In this document: positions 5,787 to 8,667 of the stretch, piece by piece
How positions within the stretch are numbered: the stretch's first letter is position 1
Layout: the number at the start of each line of letters is the position of its first letter
From: Planctomycetaceae bacterium
Lineage (GTDB): Bacteria > Planctomycetota > Planctomycetia > Pirellulales > Thermoguttaceae
Direction: 5' to 3'
DNA length: 8,667 nt
NCBI GenBank assembly: GCA_031276415.1
Contig: JAISNF010000114.1
Location: 1-8,667 of the forward strand
Notes under the pieces: generated by a model
The model's input: the letters and a program-made list of their open reading frames with translations, nothing else
Database searches by the model: none
What the model was told of the DNA's origin: nothing
Translations under genes and position numbers: made by a program

Positions 5787-7442
5787 TTGAAAACTGAAGA
5801 AAATACGCTCCTTTCTGCTAATATTCTTGTTGTTGATGACGATCCTGCCATTCTTCGTCTTCTGACTCATTTATTGGAGCAGGGTGGGCATCGTGTTCGG
5901 ACGGCAATGGACGGGAATCAATGTCTTCAGATGATTCTTCAGGATTGTCCGGACGTTTTGATTACGGACTGGATGATGCCGGGTCTGGATGGTTTGGAAC
6001 TTTGCCGCCGTATTCGCCAACTTCACAATCGTAAAGTTTTACCGCATTACACTTACATTCTTCTTTTGACTGCTCAATCCGGTAAAAAGTTTTTTATTGA
6101 AGGGCTTGAATCTGGAGCCGATGATTTTATTGAAAAATCGACTGCGAGTTTGTCTGATCTTCGTATTGAAATCAAGGCTCGGCTCAAAGCGGCACTCCGA
6201 ACTCGTAAACTTGAAATTGATCTTGAATTTGCCGCTAAATACGATGCCTTAACGCTACTTCTGAATCGTGTTACTTTTTTTGAATTGGCGCAAGTGATTT
6301 GGGAACGGTCGATTAAGAACAAATTTCCGCTTTCGACGGTGATGTTTGACTGTGATTTTTTCAAGCGGATCAACGATATTCACGGACATTTGGCGGGTGA
6401 TGCGGTTCTTCGCGAGATGGCGTCTATTCTCAAAAGTTATTCCCGATCTTCCGACATAATTTGCCGTTACGGCGGCGAAGAATTTTGTGTGCTATTGCCG
6501 GGTTGTAATGAAAAAACGGCATGGAATTGGGCGGAACGGATTCGGCGGCGGTTTGAAACCAATCCGATTAAACACAGTAATTTTGAAATTAGTATTACGG
6601 TAAGTTTTGGGGTTGCGGAACGCATGGAGGACACGGCGTTTCTTGATCAACAAATTGAGCGGGCGGATCAGGCGTTGCTTTTTGCGAAGGAATCAGGTCG
6701 CAACCGTTGTATTCGTTTTTCGGAAACGATTGCGAGTGAAACGGAAAATGTTCATGGAACTTGTGATTTGATCGAGTTATTTTCTGGAGTTACTGCCGGT
6801 GAGGTGATGATTCCGTTTACATTGAGTATTAGCCCCAAAGAAACGGTTGCTTCGGTGATTGATTTTTTTCTCCGAACACGGATTGAGTCATTACCGGTGA
6901 TTGATGACAACAATCATTTGATTGGGATGGTTTCCGAAAAAAATCTGATTCCGTTGATTGGCAATCTTTCCCGCTGGCAAGAACCGATTGGCGATTTGGT
7001 AACACCGAATGTGATTTCTTATCCAGTGGAAACGCCGCTTAAAATTGTTTTTGATTTTCTTTGTCGTATTTCTGCGAGACAGATTTTGCTTGTGCAAGGT
7101 AAAACGCCGGTTGGATTTATCAATCGAACTCCTTTGCTCCGTTGGTTACGAAATCGTTGGGCGGTATTTTGCGGACATTTTAATGAAATTGTTCCGATTA
7201 TATCGGTTCGTGATATTCCGGTTCAAAATCTTAAAGATTCTATTGAGGTGTTGATGAAGGAGTTGGCGGTTTTGGATGAAACTCTTTCGAATCGGGATAA
7301 CGACGAAAATTGGGAAAAGAACCGTAATCGTATTGTTGCGTTAATTTCGCAATGTCAGGATGTTATGGATCAGGTGCTGAAATATAGTGCGTCCCATTCG
7401 GAACCTGATTCTGAAAATTTATCTCCGTTTGCATCGTTATGA
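5787..7442 (+). CDS. REC-GGDEF-CBS-CBS response regulator, diguanylate cyclase
   Basis: This cytoplasmic signalling enzyme is predicted to make cyclic di-GMP from two GTP. With a start at TTG 5787 it has 551 residues (567 if TTG 5739 is used, but the extra residues look non-coding). The receiver domain (about 12-120) has the acidic pocket D17-D19, phospho-acceptor D61 in ITDWMMPG, T95 and K117. A helical linker leads to the GGDEF domain (about 152-311), with D188 and D190 in FDCDFF, N196, D205 and the signature GGEEF at 229-233. The product-inhibition site RSSD (220-223) sits exactly five residues before it. Both are intact, so an active, feedback-inhibited cyclase is expected. Two CBS motifs follow (about 333-392 and 403-454), which in other proteins often bind adenylates. 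A helical tail ends the protein. No partner histidine kinase is visible. It overlaps the next gene by four bases. Confidence 0.92.
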   Translation: MKTEENTLLSANILVVDDDPAILRLLTHLLEQGGHRVRTAMDGNQCLQMILQDCPDVLITDWMMPGLDGLELCRRIRQLHNRKVLPHYTYILLLTAQSGKKFFIEGLESGADDFIEKSTASLSDLRIEIKARLKAALRTRKLEIDLEFAAKYDALTLLLNRVTFFELAQVIWERSIKNKFPLSTVMFDCDFFKRINDIHGHLAGDAVLREMASILKSYSRSSDIICRYGGEEFCVLLPGCNEKTAWNWAERIRRRFETNPIKHSNFEISITVSFGVAERMEDTAFLDQQIERADQALLFAKESGRNRCIRFSETIASETENVHGTCDLIELFSGVTAGEVMIPFTLSISPKETVASVIDFFLRTRIESLPVIDDNNHLIGMVSEKNLIPLIGNLSRWQEPIGDLVTPNVISYPVETPLKIVFDFLCRISARQILLVQGKTPVGFINRTPLLRWLRNRWAVFCGHFNEIVPIISVRDIPVQNLKDSIEVLMKELAVLDETLSNRDNDENWEKNRNRIVALISQCQDVMDQVLKYSASHSEPDSENLSPFASL

Positions 7443-8581
7443 AAAGGGTTATTCTATTTTGTTCTGTTTTGTTTTTTTGTATTTTCTTTTTTTGTGCGGT
7501 ATTATCTTTCAACATCAAAGCGGAAGAACCGTTACCGTCAAAACCGGAAAACGCTGTTGATATTTCGGTTGGGAAAAATATTCCTAAAGAAGATATTCCC
7601 AAAAAAGATATTCTCAAAGAAGATACGGCAAAAGAAAATATTCTGGCGGAGCGTCCGGTGCGCAAAAAAGGAACGCGTCCAACACGTTCCCGTGCTAAAC
7701 TTCCGCAAGGAATTTTTGGAGCGGAAACTTCTGCCGTTCCTGACGGGGCAGATACGAAATTGGGCGGAACCAGTCCTGCACTTTGGGAGATTGGGCGTTC
7801 TGTGTTGACAACGGATGACGATATTATTCCTGATTTATTGGAACGCGGTACGATGGCACCGCCTGTTCCCGGCAAGGTGATTCGTTACGCAACGCAATTT
7901 ATGCAACATTATGATCTTGACATGAATGGTATTCTTCAGGCGGAAGAATGGAAAAAAATGTCGGGTGCGCCGCAATCGATTGATATTGACGGAGATCGAG
8001 AGATTACGATGGACGAGTTGGTTCGTTTCATAGCGATTTACGGGGAGGGGCGAACAATTCATCATCCGCAACCGGTTGAGCGTTATTTTCAACCAAAACT
8101 AATTTCGTCGCAATTTCAGTTATTCAAACCGTTTTTGCCGGTTCCTGAGCAACCGGCGGCAACAAATGCTGAAAAAGCGGACGTTAATCAGACTGATTTG
8201 GCGGGAACGAATTTGGAGGATGTTAATCGGGATGCGGTTAATCGGGCGGGTGATAATTCTGCAACTGATCTTACGGAGGAAGCGATGGAGGCGGACAAGA
8301 CGCCGATTGACGATGAGGTTTATGCGGAGATTATTGCGAACCGGTTATCTCCTGCTGTTAAAAAGTACGATATATCGCCGGAGGTACTTCGTGGGGTTCC
8401 GGTTTGGTTTTTGGTTCGTGATCAAAACGGGGATGGTCAGGTGTCGTTAAAAGAATTTGCTCCAACGCTTTCTGTTTCGGCGTTGGGGATATTTGGGCGG
8501 TTGGACAAAAACGGGGACGGTTTCCTGACGCCGGACGAAGTCCGAGCCGTAACCGCTAATGAAAATTCTCCAACACACTAA
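7439..8581 (+). CDS. Secreted protein with four EF-hand calcium-binding loops
   Basis: The 380-residue protein begins with a basic MKR and a long hydrophobic stretch (about 4-24). This is a signal peptide, possibly cut after A28; no convincing lipobox is present. A low-complexity, Lys/Glu-rich region follows (46-70), then two pairs of EF-hand loops. The first pair is D159-L-D-M-N-G...E170 and D182-I-D-G-D-R...E193, the latter with Arg instead of the usual Gly at position 6. The second pair is D328-Q-N-G-D-G...E339 and D356-K-N-G-D-G...E367, both canonical. An Asp/Asn-rich linker (about 245-280) separates the pairs. It should bind calcium outside the cytoplasm; secreted EF-hand proteins of this kind are abundant in planctomycetes. 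Its ATG overlaps the cyclase stop (ATGA) without a Shine-Dalgarno sequence, implying translational coupling. Its specific role is not known. Confidence 0.88.
   Translation: MKRVILFCSVLFFCIFFFCAVLSFNIKAEEPLPSKPENAVDISVGKNIPKEDIPKKDILKEDTAKENILAERPVRKKGTRPTRSRAKLPQGIFGAETSAVPDGADTKLGGTSPALWEIGRSVLTTDDDIIPDLLERGTMAPPVPGKVIRYATQFMQHYDLDMNGILQAEEWKKMSGAPQSIDIDGDREITMDELVRFIAIYGEGRTIHHPQPVERYFQPKLISSQFQLFKPFLPVPEQPAATNAEKADVNQTDLAGTNLEDVNRDAVNRAGDNSATDLTEEAMEADKTPIDDEVYAEIIANRLSPAVKKYDISPEVLRGVPVWFLVRDQNGDGQVSLKEFAPTLSVSALGIFGRLDKNGDGFLTPDEVRAVTANENSPTH
7574..7648 (+). repeat. Five 15-bp coding repeats in the EF-hand gene
   Basis: Five consecutive 15-base units encode the pentapeptides KNIPK, EDIPK, KDILK, EDTAK and ENILA (residues 46-70), just after the signal peptide. 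The first three are closely alike and the last two have decayed. It is probably a flexible charged linker that grew by tandem duplication. Confidence 0.7.
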
Positions 8582-8667
8582 ATCTATTATGAGTTAAAGA
8601 ATAGTCCGCAAATGACGTTGATAAACGCAGATTATTTTTGAGGATAGGAAACAATAAAATATACGAA

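Noticed and set aside
7363..7875. 170-residue open frame on the minus strand
   Set aside because: It is antisense to the cyclase end and the EF-hand gene start, with no recognisable domain. The plus-strand genes there are well supported by domains and coupling.

Overview
The window looks like a chromosomal segment of a planctomycete, probably an AT-rich, gut-type or Pirellulales-like lineage. This is inferred from three things: a secreted protein with four EF-hand loops, a single-membrane-span BatD/DUF4381-like protein, and the near absence of Shine-Dalgarno sequences. I see no tRNA, rRNA, CRISPR array, transposase or phage gene.

Layout. Positions 1-422 hold no gene but contain a large imperfect palindrome (76-280); I see nothing else there except AT-rich sequence. 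Two minus-strand genes follow: a membrane-anchored BatD/DUF4381-like protein (423-1397) and a ten-helix EamA-type transporter (1721-2614). The 323-base gap between them (1398-1720) holds only short direct repeats and weak hairpins. The 341-base gap 2615-2955 is the divergent control region for the transporter and serA. It holds a possible minus-strand promoter, a small dyad, an 11-bp phased tandem repeat, and a TATAAA placed so that serA could be transcribed without a leader. serA (2956-4581) encodes a full-length three-domain phosphoglycerate dehydrogenase. It is followed by a 17-bp tandem duplication, a weak terminator candidate and a stem-loop (4582-4853).

The right half is a tight plus-strand run of three genes. 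The first (4854-5735) encodes a charged heptad-repeat coiled coil joined to a PD-(D/E)XK-type nuclease fold. The second (start probably TTG 5787, end 7442) encodes a REC-GGDEF-CBS-CBS protein, an apparently active diguanylate cyclase. The third (7439-8581) overlaps the second by ATGA and encodes a secreted EF-hand protein. The last 86 bases show no gene and no clear terminator.

How the genes relate. serA is self-contained serine biosynthesis, and the transporter's substrate is unknown. The translational coupling of the diguanylate cyclase to an exported calcium-binding protein is the strongest functional link. It suggests that a phosphorelay and possibly adenylate-sensing c-di-GMP module is co-expressed with a cell-surface or periplasmic partner. 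Whether the coiled-coil nuclease-like gene just upstream belongs to the same unit is an open inference.
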